Shown here piece after piece: positions 34,931-48,519 of a stretch of 64,000 bases of DNA. The position numbers were made by a program, and so were the translations under genes. Origin of the DNA: Torymus aiolomorphi (taxonomy: Eukaryota; Arthropoda; Insecta; Hymenoptera; Torymidae); NCBI GenBank assembly GCA_036365515.1, contig CM070874.1, positions 242,426,430 through 242,490,429 on the forward strand. The letters are read 5' to 3'. Every line of letters starts with the position of its first letter. The stretch's first letter is position 1. The notes beneath the pieces were generated by a model, which worked only from the letters and a program-made list of their open reading frames with translations, was not told where the DNA came from and searched no databases.

Positions 34931-35478
34931 ATAGGCTGAGAGAAATTGATTCGGTTCTGTGACGGTCTCAGCTCGCTCGATCTTCTTTGTTTTCTCGAGG
35001 CAGATCCTCGTACCGAGGCTCTCCTGGGGTTCGATGAACCCTTCCAGTTTAAACCGTTGGCTGGTCGAAGTGGATTTTTTGGTGGCTGCGTTCTAATTGA
35101 TTTAGATGCTTTAAGCGTCGCCTGAGCTCCGGATATGATATCCTGGAGCTTGCTGGCAAACAAAAATTCATCTGGTGTAGACTTCTCCAGCCCGGCTCGG
35201 AGTTTTTTTTCAAAACCCAGTGTAATAAACGCTTTCCTGGTCTTTGATAGGGAGCACATCAAACCTGAGAGAAGCTTCGTGGCTTTCGCTAGATTGTTTA
35301 ATAAGATCTTTCGATCCAAAGGCACTTTGTTGTCGTTCACTATGTCGTGAAAAGTTGATGCGACCGCAGCAAGCGCCGCGCCCGCCACGTTTTGATCATC
35401 AGAAAAGAATTTGTCGCGCTTGACCGCCGTGTCTCCCATACCGATTAAAACTTCTTCGTTTATGATGGGTGCTTCCAA
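34924..35478 (-). pseudogene. DIRS gag-like protein, N-terminus missing
   Basis: 184 codons open from 35478 and further up to the inverted terminus without a good start. The frame has a DKFFSDDQNVAGAALAAV helix-rich part, RAGLEKSTPDEFLFASKLQD and a basic, Ser/Arg/Pro-rich tail (RRASVRGSASRKQRRSS) before TAG at 34924-34926. This resembles the C-terminal half of DIRS ORF1. Conserved upstream parts are absent. Confidence 0.65.
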
Positions 35479-36748
35479 AAGAATGCTTCCCTTTCTCGGA
35501 ATTGCCTCGAGTATGTTTGACCTAACCTCTTCCTACATAAGTTAATCTCGAGAACGAGGAACGAAATATAATTATGGATTAAACGAACTTACCTAAGTGA
35601 AGTTCGATCCAAATTATATGAGGTCCTCGTTCGAAGATAATCTATATTGTTTGGAGTAATTAATTTCAATTGAATATATTATAAAAATAGTATAGATACT
35701 AAATTTATTATATCTGAGATAAGTAGACATATTTTCATCTGTTAACATTTCTGTATATTTTTTTAAATTCAATTATGTTAGAATACTTAAATAATAGAAA
35801 AAAAATACTAGAATACTTTGTGTTTTTATTTTTTTCAGATTAAATAGTATACGAGAGTAAAAGTCAACGAGTATTTATTCTCCTAAAATTTATCTCACAT
35901 ATATAATCGAAAAAAGAATTATAGTAATAACTATATATATATATGTTGATGTTTATCAATAATTTTGCTATGTTCAACTTATTGCAGTATTTTGGATGTT
36001 ATGAAGCTGTCATGCTCATTGTATCTTTAATAACATTTCTAAGTTTTTGAGTTTTTTATTTTTGGAAGCCGTCAAAACTTTTATTTAAAATTCTGGTGAC
36101 AGTTTGGAAGCTGTGAAAATTTTTTATTTAAAATTCTGGTGACAGTTTATTGGAAATTCCGTTAACTAAACAACCAATAACCAAAGGCTTTGGAAAAGAG
36201 CTGGCAAAATTTGATGTGACTGGAGAGTGGCTATAAATAAGAAGTGGTCAATTTTTATTTGTTCCTCAAAAAGGTAAATTATTTTTATATTAATGAATTA
36301 ATTGATTGCAACTTAATTGTAACTTTTTAAAAACAAATTACTTTAATTCCAAAATATTTAGAGTTATTAGAAAAATTTTTAAATATCTTTTTTGACAGTT
36401 AAATTTTCTAATTTAATTAAAATAAACAGTCAAATATCATTTGGTTTATCATGTAAAACAAACTTGAAATACATCTACAATGTTTTTTTCGTGTGATGTG
36501 TACATATATAATAATAAAAGGCTTTTGCAATGTTATTTTTGCGTTATTTAAAACAGATTTGATAGTACTGTTAAATATTTTTTATAATATATTCATACGT
36601 AATAAAAGATATTTGCCATTAGAACTTAGAAATAAGTATGAAATGATAAATTTTTATCCGTTTTTCAAGAAATTAAAGTTTCTCATATGTGGGTAATTTA
36701 CAAAAAAAATATCAATTATTTAATTAGTTTATTTTGGTGTGGTTATAT

Positions 36749-37376
36749 CCCATATAGCACTGAATATTTAAGGAATATTCCCTGAAGATTTATTTGCCAT
36801 TTTCGCTATTTTCGCTAATATTCCCTCAACGTTCATAAACATGGGAGAAACCTTGAGGGAATATTCCTGCAAACCAAAATGACCGTTTTTCCATTCGAAA
36901 TTTTTTAATTCGAATATTTCATTTCAATGTTGTAGAAATATTCCTACAATATTATTGGAAATATTCCTACAGGGTTATATAATAATGAGAAAAGTTAATT
37001 TATTTAAAAATAAAAAATGACACTTATACGCAGAGAAATGACCCCATTTGGTGTTATCATACGTATAAAAACACCCAAAGGGTTCATTTCTATGCTTATA
37101 TGTGTCATTTTCTATTTTTAAATAAATTAACTTTTCTCATTATTATATAACCTTGTAGGAATATTTCCAATAATATTGTAGGAATATTTCTACCATATTG
37201 AAATGAAATATTCGAATTAAAAAATTTCGAATGGAAAAACGGTCATTTTGGTTTGCAGAAATATTCCCTCAAGGTTTTTCCCATGTTTATGAACGTTGAG
37301 GGAATATTAGCGAAAATAGCGAAAATGGCAAATAAATATTGAGGGAATATTCCTTAAATATTCAGTGCTATGTGGG
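36749..37376. mobile_element. Palindromic MITE, 628 bp, CCC(A)...GGG ends
   Basis: CCCATATAGCACTGAATATTTAAGGAATATTCCCT on the left is matched by the reverse complement on the right. The arms extend ~280 bp through TCAACGTTCATAAACATGGGA, CCAAAATGACCGTTTTTCCATTCG and ATTATATAACC. Flanked by AT on both sides. No ORF. Confidence 0.9.
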
Positions 37377-37393
37377 ATAATAATAAAAGGCTT

Positions 37394-38410
37394 CCCTAGT
37401 GGAAATGTATTCGAGCCAAAAAATGTGCCAAAAGTGTTCCATGATATATAGAAAGTGTTCCCATGGTGTTTTTAAAAGACAGATTTCGGACATTTCGAAC
37501 ACTATTGGAACAATTTGGAACACTTATTACCACGATATGATACACTTAATAACCACTTCGAAACATTTCTTAGAAAATAGACTGAATTAATTTTTCATAT
37601 TTTAGTGGAATACTTTTTATATGACCCGGCACACTTTTGGAACAGTTTGGAACATTTTTTAAAATTTTCATTTACAGGGCCCATTTTTAGTCAAGTAAAA
37701 CAAAATGTTTCTTGATACATAAAATATGTTCCAAACTATAGATTTTTCACCTAAATTTGTAGTTATTACATCTTTTTGGAACACTTTTAAACATCAGTGG
37801 AACATTTTTTAAACACCATTGATCATTCTTAGAACATGTTTCGAAAATTTATTAAATTTGTTTAAACCATTTTTATTAACATTTCTTAAATATTTTTAAA
37901 AAATTTTTAAATTTTAGATTCTTTATGTTCCTAAATGCCCCAGAAGTATTCAGAAAGTGTTCCTAAATATTCCAAAAGCACGGACAACTTTTTCTTTTAA
38001 TCCATTATAGATAAAAAATGTTCCAAATAGTTCCAAAAAGTGTTCGAAATTGTTTTAAAAAATACGACAAATTTTTATATTTGTTACAGAAGAAAATTAA
38101 AAAGTGTTCCAATTTATTCAAAAAGTATGCGAATCATTCTCAAAAGTATCCTAAAAGTGTTCCGCTTACTACTAAAAGTATTCCGAGTAAAAATAATATA
38201 TAATTGATTTCACCCTATTAGAAATTTTTGAGTCTAAACAGTTATAAATGTTCCAGACTGTGTCCTTAAGTGTGCCAAAAGGGTTCCAAATGCCCGAAAT
38301 CTGTCATTTATGTACAGCTTAGACACAGATTTCAAACAGTTTGGAACACTTTTAGAATATAAAGGTACATGTTTGGCATAGTTTAAAACACCGGTAATTT
38401 TCCACTAGGG
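37394..38410. mobile_element. MITE-like element, 1017 bp, CCCTAGTGGAAA ends, TT duplication
   Basis: CCCTAGTGGAAA at the left and TTTCCACTAGGG at the right are exact inverted copies. The inside is AT-rich with many GTGTTCC/GGAACA(C/T) phrases in both orientations. TT flanks both ends. The window contains a paralogous empty site at 36518-36540 reading AAGGCTTTTGCAATG, which has a single TT at that spot. Confidence 0.88.
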
Positions 38411-39990
38411 TTTTGCAATGTTATTTTTGCGTTGGTTATATATAATTACCTATGAATATATAAAAGAAAATATTTAACAGTACTATCAAATCTGTTTTAA
38501 ACAATGCAATAATGACACTGCAAAAGTCTTTTATTACATACATACACATTACACGAAAAAAACATTGTAGATGGATTTCAAGTTTATTTTACATGATGGT
38601 TTTAGCAGTGTTGTTTTTGCATCGAGTACCAAATTTATTGTCAGATATTTGTTTTCAGGTAATTATAAGCAATACAAAAGTTTTTTGTAATTATAACTTT
38701 TTAAAAACAGATTACTTTAGTTCAAAAAAATTTAGAGTTTTCAGAAAAATTTTTAGGAATCTTTTTTGGCAGTTAAATTTTCTAATTTATTTAAAATATA
38801 CAATCAAAGGGTTTATCATGTAAAACAAACTTGGAATACATCTACAATGTTTTTTTTTGCGTAATGTGTACTGTGTATATTACATATAATAAAAGGCTTT
38901 TCCAGTGTCATTTTTACGTTGTGTAAAACAGTGATAGTACTGTTAAATATTTTCTTTTATATCTTCAAACATTATAAAAGATGTTTGCCATTAAATTTCA
39001 AGAATGACGGTACTCACCAATTTATACTAATTAAATAGTTGCCATTTTTTTGCAAATGACCCATGTATATGAAATAAAGTAATTGATTGTAGTTATATAT
39101 CAAAGAAAATTATGATGAATATAATACCATTAATAATTTTCTGTTTCCTTGGTCAGATTTTTGATAAATTTATATATTGATACATAATAAAAGATGTTTG
39201 CCATTAGAATTTAGGAATTTTAATGTTTTTAAAAAAGAAATTAATGTATCGTTATAAGTCAGTATTTAAAAATATTTAGGAAATTTTTAGAAAAGTTTTT
39301 AGAAATCATTTTCGTGGGTTTTTAATTGTTTTCCTGCAATGTGTATATGTGCATTAAATGGTTTTAGCAGTGTTGTTTTTGCATTGTGCAAAACCAACTT
39401 GATAGTATTGTTAGATATATTTTCAAATAATTATAAGCAATATAAAAGTTTTTTGTAATTGTAACTTTAAAAAAAAAAAAATAATTTTAGTTTAAAGATA
39501 TTTAGAGTTTTTAGAAAAAATTTTAGAAATCTTTTTTGATAGTTAAATTTTCAAATTAATCAAAATATACAAATAAAAATTTTTGGATTAATCATATAAA
39601 ATAAACTTGAAATAAATCTACAATGTTTTTTTAATGTAATGTGTACATATGCAGTGTCATTTTTGAGTTGTGTAAAACAGACTTAATAATACTGTTAAAT
39701 ATTTTCTTTCACATGTTCATACATAATAAATGATGTTTACCATTAAATTTCAAGAATGACATTACTCATTGAAATAAACTAATTAAATAGTTTCCATCTT
39801 TTGCAAATACCCCATGTATATGAAATAAAGTAATTGATTGTAGTTACATATCAAAGAAAATTATGATGCATATAATACCATTAATAATTTTCTGTTCCTT
39901 TGGTTAGATTTTTTATAAATTTATATGTTCATACATAATAAAAGATGTTTGCCATTGGAATTTAGGAATAAGTAAGAAGTGATAAATTAA

Positions 39991-40623
39991 TTAATTAATC
40001 AAAATGACAAGTCAAGGCAACGAAGAAATGGAAAGTAATAACCTTTAAAATTATTCTTTAAAATTAGAAATTTTTATACATAAATTTAAATGTAAATAAA
40101 CAGTAATAGACTACATTGAATATGAAGAAAAATTTTTTGAATATATGAGTCTTTTGGAACCATGTAATATGGGGCAATTAAATAATAATTTCAAGAAATT
40201 AAATTTACGTTCTGTTAATATAAAAAAACAGAAAAAAAAGAAAAAAATTATAAAAAATATTATAATATGTAATTGAAGATCAAGAATAATTATATTATTT
40301 CAACTGAGATATAAGTATAGATAGTGTTTGAGAATACCATAATTTATAATGAGGACATGCTGTGGGTATTTACAAAATAAATTGAGAGCCAAACACTTTA
40401 GTAAATTAAATTATAATATATTGCAAACTGTCTATAAAATTAATTTCTATTAGATATTTACATTAAGTTATTTAAAAGTTGATATAAAAGTTGATATAAA
40501 GGTTGATATAAAGTGTGTGTGTGTAATTGTTACAATAAATTGGTTGAGTGTATGCCTGTTACATAATTGTTTGAGTGTCTGAGTGTTACAAAATTCTGTG
40601 TGAGTGTATATGAGTTGTACAAC
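39991..40623. other. AT-rich spacer, nothing recognised
   Basis: Contains a triple GTTGATATAAA(A/G) near 40478-40512 and GTGTGT/GAGTGT-rich sequence; otherwise featureless. Confidence 0.5.
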
Positions 40624-41572
40624 TTGCGTGTATGAGTTTTCCTAAATTACGTTGAGAGTCACTGATGAGAGTAACCATGCAATAAATAACGCAATTAAAT
40701 ATTATTGAGTTGATTGTGGTTGAGTTTTCAATGAGATGACACGATTAGATATTATTGATCCAATCATGACTGAGTAATTCCTATTGTACCGCGTGGTTAT
40801 ACGTTCACTATAGCAGCGCACCTCCGTATAAAATGGCCGCATGTAATTGAGTATTTACCTTCTCGTACGTAGCGCTGTATTAATCGCCTACGCTTATGAG
40901 TTGGTCCTGTGATGGTGACTCAGCAACGATGATGTGCAGTTGAGTAAAGCCATAAGTTGAGATGATCACGTGAGGAAACCGTTGAGATGAGTGCGAGGAT
41001 GCGAAGCAGCCGAGGAGGGCTGCCAGATAAAGTCCATAGTTGAGAAAGCAGCAGTTGAGTGTTGCGTAGTCGTTGTTGAGAGGCGCCGAGGCCGCCTCGT
41101 GGCCAACTAGATGCAGCTAGCCGGTGAGAAATGCCATGTAGAAAGAATGAGAAACACCGCGCTTGAATCCATCCGATGTGAGAGCTGTTGAACGTGCTCA
41201 CCGAAACTCTCCACGAGGCGGACCGTTTCTGAGAGAGAGTCTGACTAGAGAGCGTGAGAATGCCGTGTGAGTTGGTCATGCGGCCTCGTAGCGAGCACGA
41301 CTTCCTGACTAACTAGACTGAATGAGTGAGCACTTCCGTCTTCCTCCTCGCCTCGCTGTTACCGAGGAGTGAGTCACATCAGCGTCTCTCTCATTTACAT
41401 GTGTAAACGTGAGAGGGACAGTATGATTTTTGCCATACTCGGTTAATCAGTGTAGCGATTCAGCTGTTCCGCAGAGAGCAGCTGATGAGTGCTACCGTCG
41501 CGCGGCCGCCTGCTGAGTTATCCCTCAGTCGCGCAACCGCGGGAAATTCAAAACATTGATATTTCCCAAACA
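40624..41572 (-). repeat. Direct repeat, left copy (Penelope-like element terminal repeat?)
   Basis: 949 bp starting TTGCGTGTATGAGTTTT and ending ATTTCCCAAACA, ~95% identical in the same orientation to 52371-53295. It contains GC-rich promoter-like sequence. It brackets the Penelope-like coding remnants as a pLTR or tandem-copy boundary would. Confidence 0.75.
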
Positions 41573-43229
41573 TTCCGCCCGCCATCAACCGCTAGGTTGA
41601 TTTAAATTCCGATGATGCTGGTATGATGGCGAGTTGTTGACTTCCGACTGGATTGAGAGGTCGCCGTCTTGAGTTTCTTCTTATATGGTTGTGAGTTCTA
41701 TGAGGAGGTAGTCCAACATCGTCTGATAGTAGCCATATACTATGTGAGGATTATTCGTATTGAGTACCATGAACTCCACTTGATTTCGTGAGGTGAGTGA
41801 TACCTTTTTGATGTTGATTGAGACCGTGTTGAGAAGACTTGCTGCCGAAGTTACTAAGTCATCCATGAAGGAGTTTCCCAACTGGACAGCTGAAATGCAT
41901 TGACAGTTAGAAACCAAGTGAAACATTGATTTAATACCTTGATGATGAGAACAAAGCCAAAGTGAGTGTATCTTCTGAATCCTTTTGGAGTGGTTGTAAC
42001 GGCTTTGAGTTGAGCAATCTTCACTTGAGTCAGCAAAGATAGTGAAATTCCAATTTTAGAATAATGTTGTCCACGGTCTGTTAGCGATGAAGTATTATTG
42101 GTTTCACCACTGCCTTCCACTTACATCATACAAAATGCTGTAGGTGGGTTGAGTATCCATGGAGTGCCATCATTGATGAGAGTTGTACCAAGTTGAGTTT
42201 GTTGCGAAGGGAGTTCTTCAATTGAAATAAACCATTTTTTTAGGTAGGTAATTAATTGATGTTGATGAGTACAATAGTATTATTATTAAAAAACGTGCGA
42301 CGTTTCGGTAGCTGGTTTGCTACCCTTCTCAAGCACTGAAAGTTTATTTATGAAGTTAACCACAAGTCAAATTAAACTATACATAAACATCACAATACTG
42401 CTCGTCATTCTTACCTAAATTTCAGTTACAACTTATTAACATCGTCGATTTTTATTACAAAATAAGTACTTGTACTCTGTCTAAAAACGAGAAACAATAA
42501 TGAGAATTTAATATGAATCTTTGCAAAGAGGTTAGTTTTCAAGTGAAATTAATCGTTACCTTCTTCTTTGGTATAAATATTCTGAATTTGAATAAATCCA
42601 TTCTTACTGTTAACTCAAAAATGGGACAATACTAAATAAATTAACACCAAGGACGAAACAGTTTAACAAATTAACACAGAAGAAAGCAAAAGCAGTCAGA
42701 ATTTTAAAGAAACGTAAACAGGTAACTGTCAACATGACTTGTCTTCATCAAAACAATTACACTGAGCATAATTAGCATATGTAGATAAGTAATCAACCCA
42801 GTATAATACTGTCAAAATTAAAAGTCAACTGATAAGATAAAATCCCTTTCAATTAGTCAAATTGACAAAGAAACATCTCAATTATTAATTTAATATACAA
42901 TGTCATTAAGTTAAAATTCTACAATTATTTAAAAATTAATAATAATAATTAAAATTCCACCTTTAAACCTCTGCATTTTCAAATCTTCCCGCAAATTTTC
43001 GGGCACTACACATCAGCATGGGCGCACCAAAGTTTTGATGCGCGTCCGCCGACCTGTAGCGCCCGTGTGGCAGTACTATACCAACGAAGAATGGCTTCTC
43101 GGTTAATTCGAATTTTTGAGGTTATGTTACTTTAAAATTATGAACGGTTAATTTCACTTTACAAACTTGAACATTTTATCTCAGTTTTTCAAATAGTTGT
43201 GAATAATAATTGCTTAAATTTATTGTGTC
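41573..43229 (-). mobile_element. 3' part of Penelope-like element 1
   Basis: Lies downstream of the GIY-YIG end on the minus strand. At 42294-42345 the minus strand reads GCTTGAGAAGGGTAGCAAACCAGCTACCGAAACGTCGC, the GAAACGT signature with a short hairpin that insect Penelope-like elements carry in their 3' region. A counterpart is at 55605-55655. No coding frames. Confidence 0.55.
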
Positions 43230-43456
43230 TTCTTTTATATTGGTTCTTTTATATTGATTGGATTTTCTTGTAATTTTATATTCACCATTTCAGAAATTAA
43301 CTTTCTTTTCCAACAACTTTCGTGATCTAATATTTTCGCGTTGTCAAAATTAAAGCTACGTTTATGATCGTTGATGTGATTGTTGATGACGAATTTTTTA
43401 TCATTTTTTTTCGTATTTGCACAATGTTCTTTTATTCTTGTGCCGAGAGTACGTTT
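43230..43456 (-). pseudogene. GIY-YIG endonuclease C-terminal fragment (Penelope-like element 1)
   Basis: The minus strand reads RTLGTRIKEHCANTKK, then VINNHINDHKRSFNFDNAKILDHE and a basic end, with a stop near 43232. This is the C-terminal half of the Penelope GIY-YIG nuclease that nicks DNA for target-primed synthesis. Its other half (NIVYRIDCNNCSASYVGES) is at 51838-51900, on the far side of the giant palindrome. Confidence 0.85.
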
Positions 43457-44879
43457 CCCTATTGAAAAATATCGCGCGATGATCGTGCCAGTTTATCGAC
43501 CATTTTCTGGCGCGATAATCGTGCGATAATCGCGCGAGTTAACCGAAATTCAACATTAAAAAATAAGTTTTATTTCCACAACTGTGTACGTGCTTGCGTA
43601 ATTGACAAACATTATGACTGTAAATGTATTAGTGTGTAACTACAGTGTTAATGTACACCCGAGGGAAGTTAATTCTTTCCGAACGTGCCGGGTGAATTCA
43701 AAATCTTGCAATCCCATTGGACTATTGAAGTGTTATTAATCGCGGGATTAATCGGAAAATTTTTATAAAAACAATTACACCAAAAATATGTATAAAAATT
43801 ACTTTTAATAAGAACGAATTACTTCAAAAGTTATAGTTTATACTGAAAAAAATTTAGCTGATTGTAGCTGGACATCATGCCAAAACGTCACCTGATTATC
43901 AAGTGATTAGCACCTAAAAATCATGTTGATATTATCTCTTAAATAACATGGTTTTTACATTTTGCTATGAAAAATCGAGTTTTTCTCGCAGTCAAAGCAA
44001 TTAATTAAATTTTTAAACTTTTATCTATGATTAACATATGTATTAAAACCATGACCACATAAAAATATTTCATAAGTTCTTACGTAAGAACTTACGTAAG
44101 CTCTCATCACTCGGTGTGCGAATAAGTAAATTAAAAATTAAAAAATAAAGACATGTAACATACCTGTATATTGGAATAATATTATCATAAATGATATTGT
44201 TCTTAATGTGGAGAAAGGATAAATGATGTTTAATGAGCAACGTGCTCGCGCTACTCGACACCGACCCATGATATAGCAAATTTACACGAGGCCGGAGCCG
44301 AGCGCGCCCACATGTACTCGATATTAGCTGCTACCATGAACAGTTGCGATGACGTCGGCCACAGTGCCAGGAGGCGATATCTTGGCGATGATATTGCTAT
44401 TAAAAGAACAGAGAAGATACTTCACGTGGGGTCAGCAGATCAAATTTTAGAATCGTTAAGGCTTTGTGAGTTATAACTATAATAATTTTTATTCAACAAA
44501 AATGTTTCTGATTCTTTATTAAAAACTATTTAAAATGTGCCCAGGAACAATATTGGTAAACCCTCTTGAAAAGAATTCTATACTTTTTAAATATCAATAG
44601 AAACCAATAATTGGTATTTTTGTCAACCCGCTGAATTTCAGATCATAATATTATTCATATATCTCATGTTATGGATCTTGCCGCTGAAGTTTCTCAAAGC
44701 ATGAAAAATCCATTAAACATCTATTTTCAACAATATTTTCAACAGACTTATAAGTAATAGCACTTATATTTACTTTTCTAAATTTCCAATGGGAGCCGTT
44801 TACACTGTTAATAAACTCTCTTTGTAATCTTCATATCTATTCCAAATTCAATTTCATAAGTAATCTATTATTATATGTG

Positions 44880-47470
44880 CAAAAGCCAAAAGTAAAGTAA
44901 GATGTAAAAAAGTTGCGATCAAAGTAGTTGAAAAACGATTTAGCAATTGTATACTCCAATGCGCAGACAAATACTTCTTACTCATTAATTTTCAAATACA
45001 ATATGGTGTTCTTAGTAAGTCTTCGCTTCATGTGAAATTTCATAAATTATGTAAATTACAATCTTATAAATCATTAAGATCCATAATCCAATTATTTAAT
45101 TGTAATTTACACTGAATAGTTTATGAAATTTCATGATGCGAAGGTTTAATAAGAAAACCATATTTTACTTGAAAATTATTGAGTAAGAAGTTCTTGTCTG
45201 GGCATTGGAATATACAATTGCTAAATTATTTTTCAACTAGGTTGATTGCAACTTTTTTACATAGTAATTTACTTTTAGCTTTCGCACACATAATAATAGA
45301 TTACTTATAAAATTCTGTTTCGAGTAGATATCAAGAATACATGTAGAGTTTATTAACAGTGTAAGCGGCTTCCATTGAAAATGTAGGAAAGTAAATATAA
45401 ATTTTATTACTTACAAGCCTTTCAAAAATATTGTTGAAAATAGATATTTAATGTATTTTTCATTTTATGACAATATTCAGCAACAAAATCCTCAAACTTT
45501 GCAAATGGATCATAAAATAAATATAAACATATTCTACAAATAAAAAGCAAATTTTTTCCTAATGCTACAAATTACAAGCCACATTTTTAGTCAAAGCTAA
45601 AAGTAAATTAGTATAAAAAAGTTGTAATCAAAGTAGTTGAAAAACAATTTAGCAATTGTATACTCCATTACGTAGACAAATATTTCTTACTCAATAATTT
45701 TCAAATAAAATATGGTGCTCTTATTAAGCATTCGCTTCATGTGAAAATTCATAAATTATGTAATTTACAATCTTACAAATCATTAAGATCCATAAGTCAA
45801 TTATTTAATTGTAGTTTACACTGAAAAGTTTATCAAATTTCATGATGCGAAGGTTTAGTAAGAAAACCATATTTATTTGAAAATTATTGAGTAAGAAGTT
45901 CTGGTATGGGTATTGGAATATACAATTGCTAAATTATTTTTCAACTACTTTGATTGCAGCTTTTTTACATAGTAATTTACTTTTAGCTTCGGCACACATA
46001 ATAATAGATTATTTATAAAATTCTGTTTCGAATAGATATCAAGAATACTTGTAGAGTTTATTAACAGTGTAAGCGGCTTCCATTGAAAATGTAGGAAAGT
46101 AAATATAAATTTTATTACTTACAAGCCTTTCAAAAATATTGTTAAAAATAGATATTTAATGTATTTTTCATTTTATGACAATATTCAGCAACAAAATCCT
46201 CAAACTTTGCAAATGGATCATAAAATAAATATAAACATATTCTACAAATAAAAAGCAAATTTTTTCCTAATGCTACAAATTACAAGCCACATTTTTAGTC
46301 AAAGCTAAAAGTAAATTAGTATAAAAAAGTTGTAATCAAAGTAGTTGAAAAACAATTTAGCAATTGTATACTCCATTACGTAGACAAATATTTCTTACTC
46401 AATAATTTTCAAATAAAATATGGTGCTCTTATTAAGCATTCGCTTCATGTGAAAATTCATAAATTATGTAATTTACAATCTTACAAATCATTAAGATCCA
46501 TAAGTCAATTATTTAATTGTAGTTTACACTGAAAAGTTTATCAAATTTCATGATGCGAAGGTTTAGTAAGAAAACCATATTTATTTGAAAATTATTGAGT
46601 AAGAAGTTCTGGTATGGGTATTGGAATATACAATTGCTAAATTATTTTTCAACTACTTTGATTGCAGCTTTTTTACATAGTAATTTACTTTTAGCTTCGG
46701 CACACATAATAATAGATTATTTATAAAATTCTGTTTCGAATAGATATCAAGAATACTTGTAGAGTTTATTAACAGTGTAAGCGGCTTCCATTGAAAATGT
46801 AGGAAAGTAAATATAAATTTTATTACTTACAAGCCTTTCAAAAATATTGTTAAAAATAGATATTTAATGTATTTTTCATTTTATGACAATATTCAGCAAC
46901 AAAATCCTCAATCTTTGCAAATAGATCATAAAATAAATATAAACATATTCTACAAATAAAAAGCAAATTTTTTCCTAATGCCACATTTTTTGCCAAAGCT
47001 AAAAGTAAATTACTGTAAAAAGTTGCAATCAAAGTAGTTGAAAAACAATTTAGCAGTTGTATACTCCATTACACAGACAAATATTTCTTACTCAATAATT
47101 TTCAAATAAAATGTGGTGCTCTTATTAAGCCCTCGCTTCATGTGAAAATTCATAAATTATGTAATTTACAATCTTACAAATCATTAAGATCCATAAGACA
47201 ATTATTTAATTGTAGTTTACACTAAAAAGTTTATCAAATTTCATGATGCGAAGGTTTAGTAAGAAAACCATATTTTATTTGAAAATTATTGAGAAAAAGT
47301 TCTTGTGTGGGTATTAGAATATACAATTGCTAAATTGTTTTTCAACTACTTTGATTGCAACTTTTTTACATAGTAATTTACTTTTAGCTTTCGCAGACAT
47401 AATAATAGATATTACTTATAAGATTCAGGTTTGAGTAGATATCAAGAATACATATAGAGTTTATTAACAG
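44880..47470. repeat. ~700-bp monomers, 4 copies (left arm)
   Basis: The phrase AAAGTAGTTGAAAAAC recurs at about 44924, 45630, 46341 and 47035 (spacing 706, 711, 694). Monomers 2 and 3 are nearly identical. Each monomer is itself an imperfect palindrome, with the same phrase inverted ~310 bp later. Confidence 0.92.
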
Positions 47471-48519
47471 TGTAAGCCGCTGAATAAGTTAAAATTCATG
47501 TATGTAAATTCTGATATTACTAGCTTACATGTTATACGTTCAAAATAAGCAATGAAGGGGCCAACCCGTTACCACACCACATCCACTGAAAGCGAAGGCC
47601 AGATCGAGGCACATATTGGTACTTAGTAGCACTACATACTGTTGAGAACATCCTCAGCCTGATGGTTGAGAATCATTCATCTCTTCTGCTGATTCAGATA
47701 CCTCCAACAAGAGAAAAGTACAAACAGCCCACCCACCCATTAAAAGGTTAGGAGTGAGAAAGAACTTACATAGTCTATGCTTTACCGCCGACTCCGCTGT
47801 CTTACTGTCTGAGAGGAGTCACCACCAAACGATGGACGTGAAGAAGGAACCAATTTACCCACCAGGACACCGTACTGCAGCAGCCGCTGTCATCGTTGCG
47901 AATGCCGAACAAGACACGTGCACGGCAGCGTCGGACAGCCTTTTACGGACGAGACGATTATATCCCAAGCGGCCGGGAGCGCCAACAGCTGACTGAATTG
48001 TTTGTATAGGTAGACCAACGTCCGACGCTGCCGTACACGTGTCTTGTTCGACATTCGCAACGATATGACAGCGGCTGCTGCAGTACGGTGTCCTGGTGGG
48101 TGTTGGTTCATTCTTCGCGTCCATCGTTCGGTGGTGATTCATCTGAGACAATAAAACAACGCAGTCGGCGGTAAAGCATAGATTCTGTAAGTTCTTTCTC
48201 ACTCCTAACCTCTTTAATGGGTGGGTGGGCTGTTTGTACTTTTCTCTTGTTGGAGGTACCTGAGGCAGCAGAAAAGATGAATGATTCTCAACCATCAGAC
48301 TGAGGATGTTCTCAACAGTATGTAGTGCTACTAAGTACCAATATGTGCCTCGATCTGGCCTTGGCTTTCAATGGATGTGGTGTGGTAACGGGTTGGCCCC
48401 TTCATTGCTTATTTTGAACGTATAACATGTAAGCTAGTAATATCAGAATTTACATACATGAATTTTAACTTATTCAGCGGCTTACACTGTTAATAAACTC
48501 TATATGTATTCTTGATATC

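Larger units (their letters stand above)
32154..35640 (-). mobile_element. DIRS-type tyrosine-recombinase retrotransposon, 5'-deleted
   Basis: Inverted termini of ~105 bp: left 32159-32263, right 35533-35636, sharing TCGAACGAGGACCTCATATAATTTGG and CGTTCCTCGTTCTCGAGATTAACTTATGTAG. Between them, on the minus strand, are a gag-like frame, an RT-RNase H frame and a tyrosine recombinase frame, the DIRS order. DIRS elements integrate through a circular intermediate and make no target duplication. The gag frame runs straight into the right terminus without its own start, so the 5' coding part is missing. Confidence 0.92.
36290..39990. repeat. Diverged tandem/inverted array, ~750-bp period
   Basis: TTTATCATGTAAAACAAACTTGxAATACATCTACAATGTTTTTTT occurs at about 36445 and 38815 and, more diverged, near 39590; CATAATAAAAGATGTTTGCCATTAxAATTTxxxAAT recurs several times after 36600. 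One inverted copy is at 38480-38580. Subtracting two inserted MITEs leaves a ~720-770-bp spacing. No coding content. Confidence 0.65.

Noticed and set aside
40920..41279. 119-codon minus-strand frame in the direct repeat
   Set aside because: The right copy at 52.7-53.0 kb has indels that break the same frame, so it is not conserved coding sequence.
47754..48295. 80- and 146-codon frames at the centre of the giant palindrome
   Set aside because: They are mirror images of each other in the two arms and have no recognisable domain. They reflect the GC-rich inner arm.
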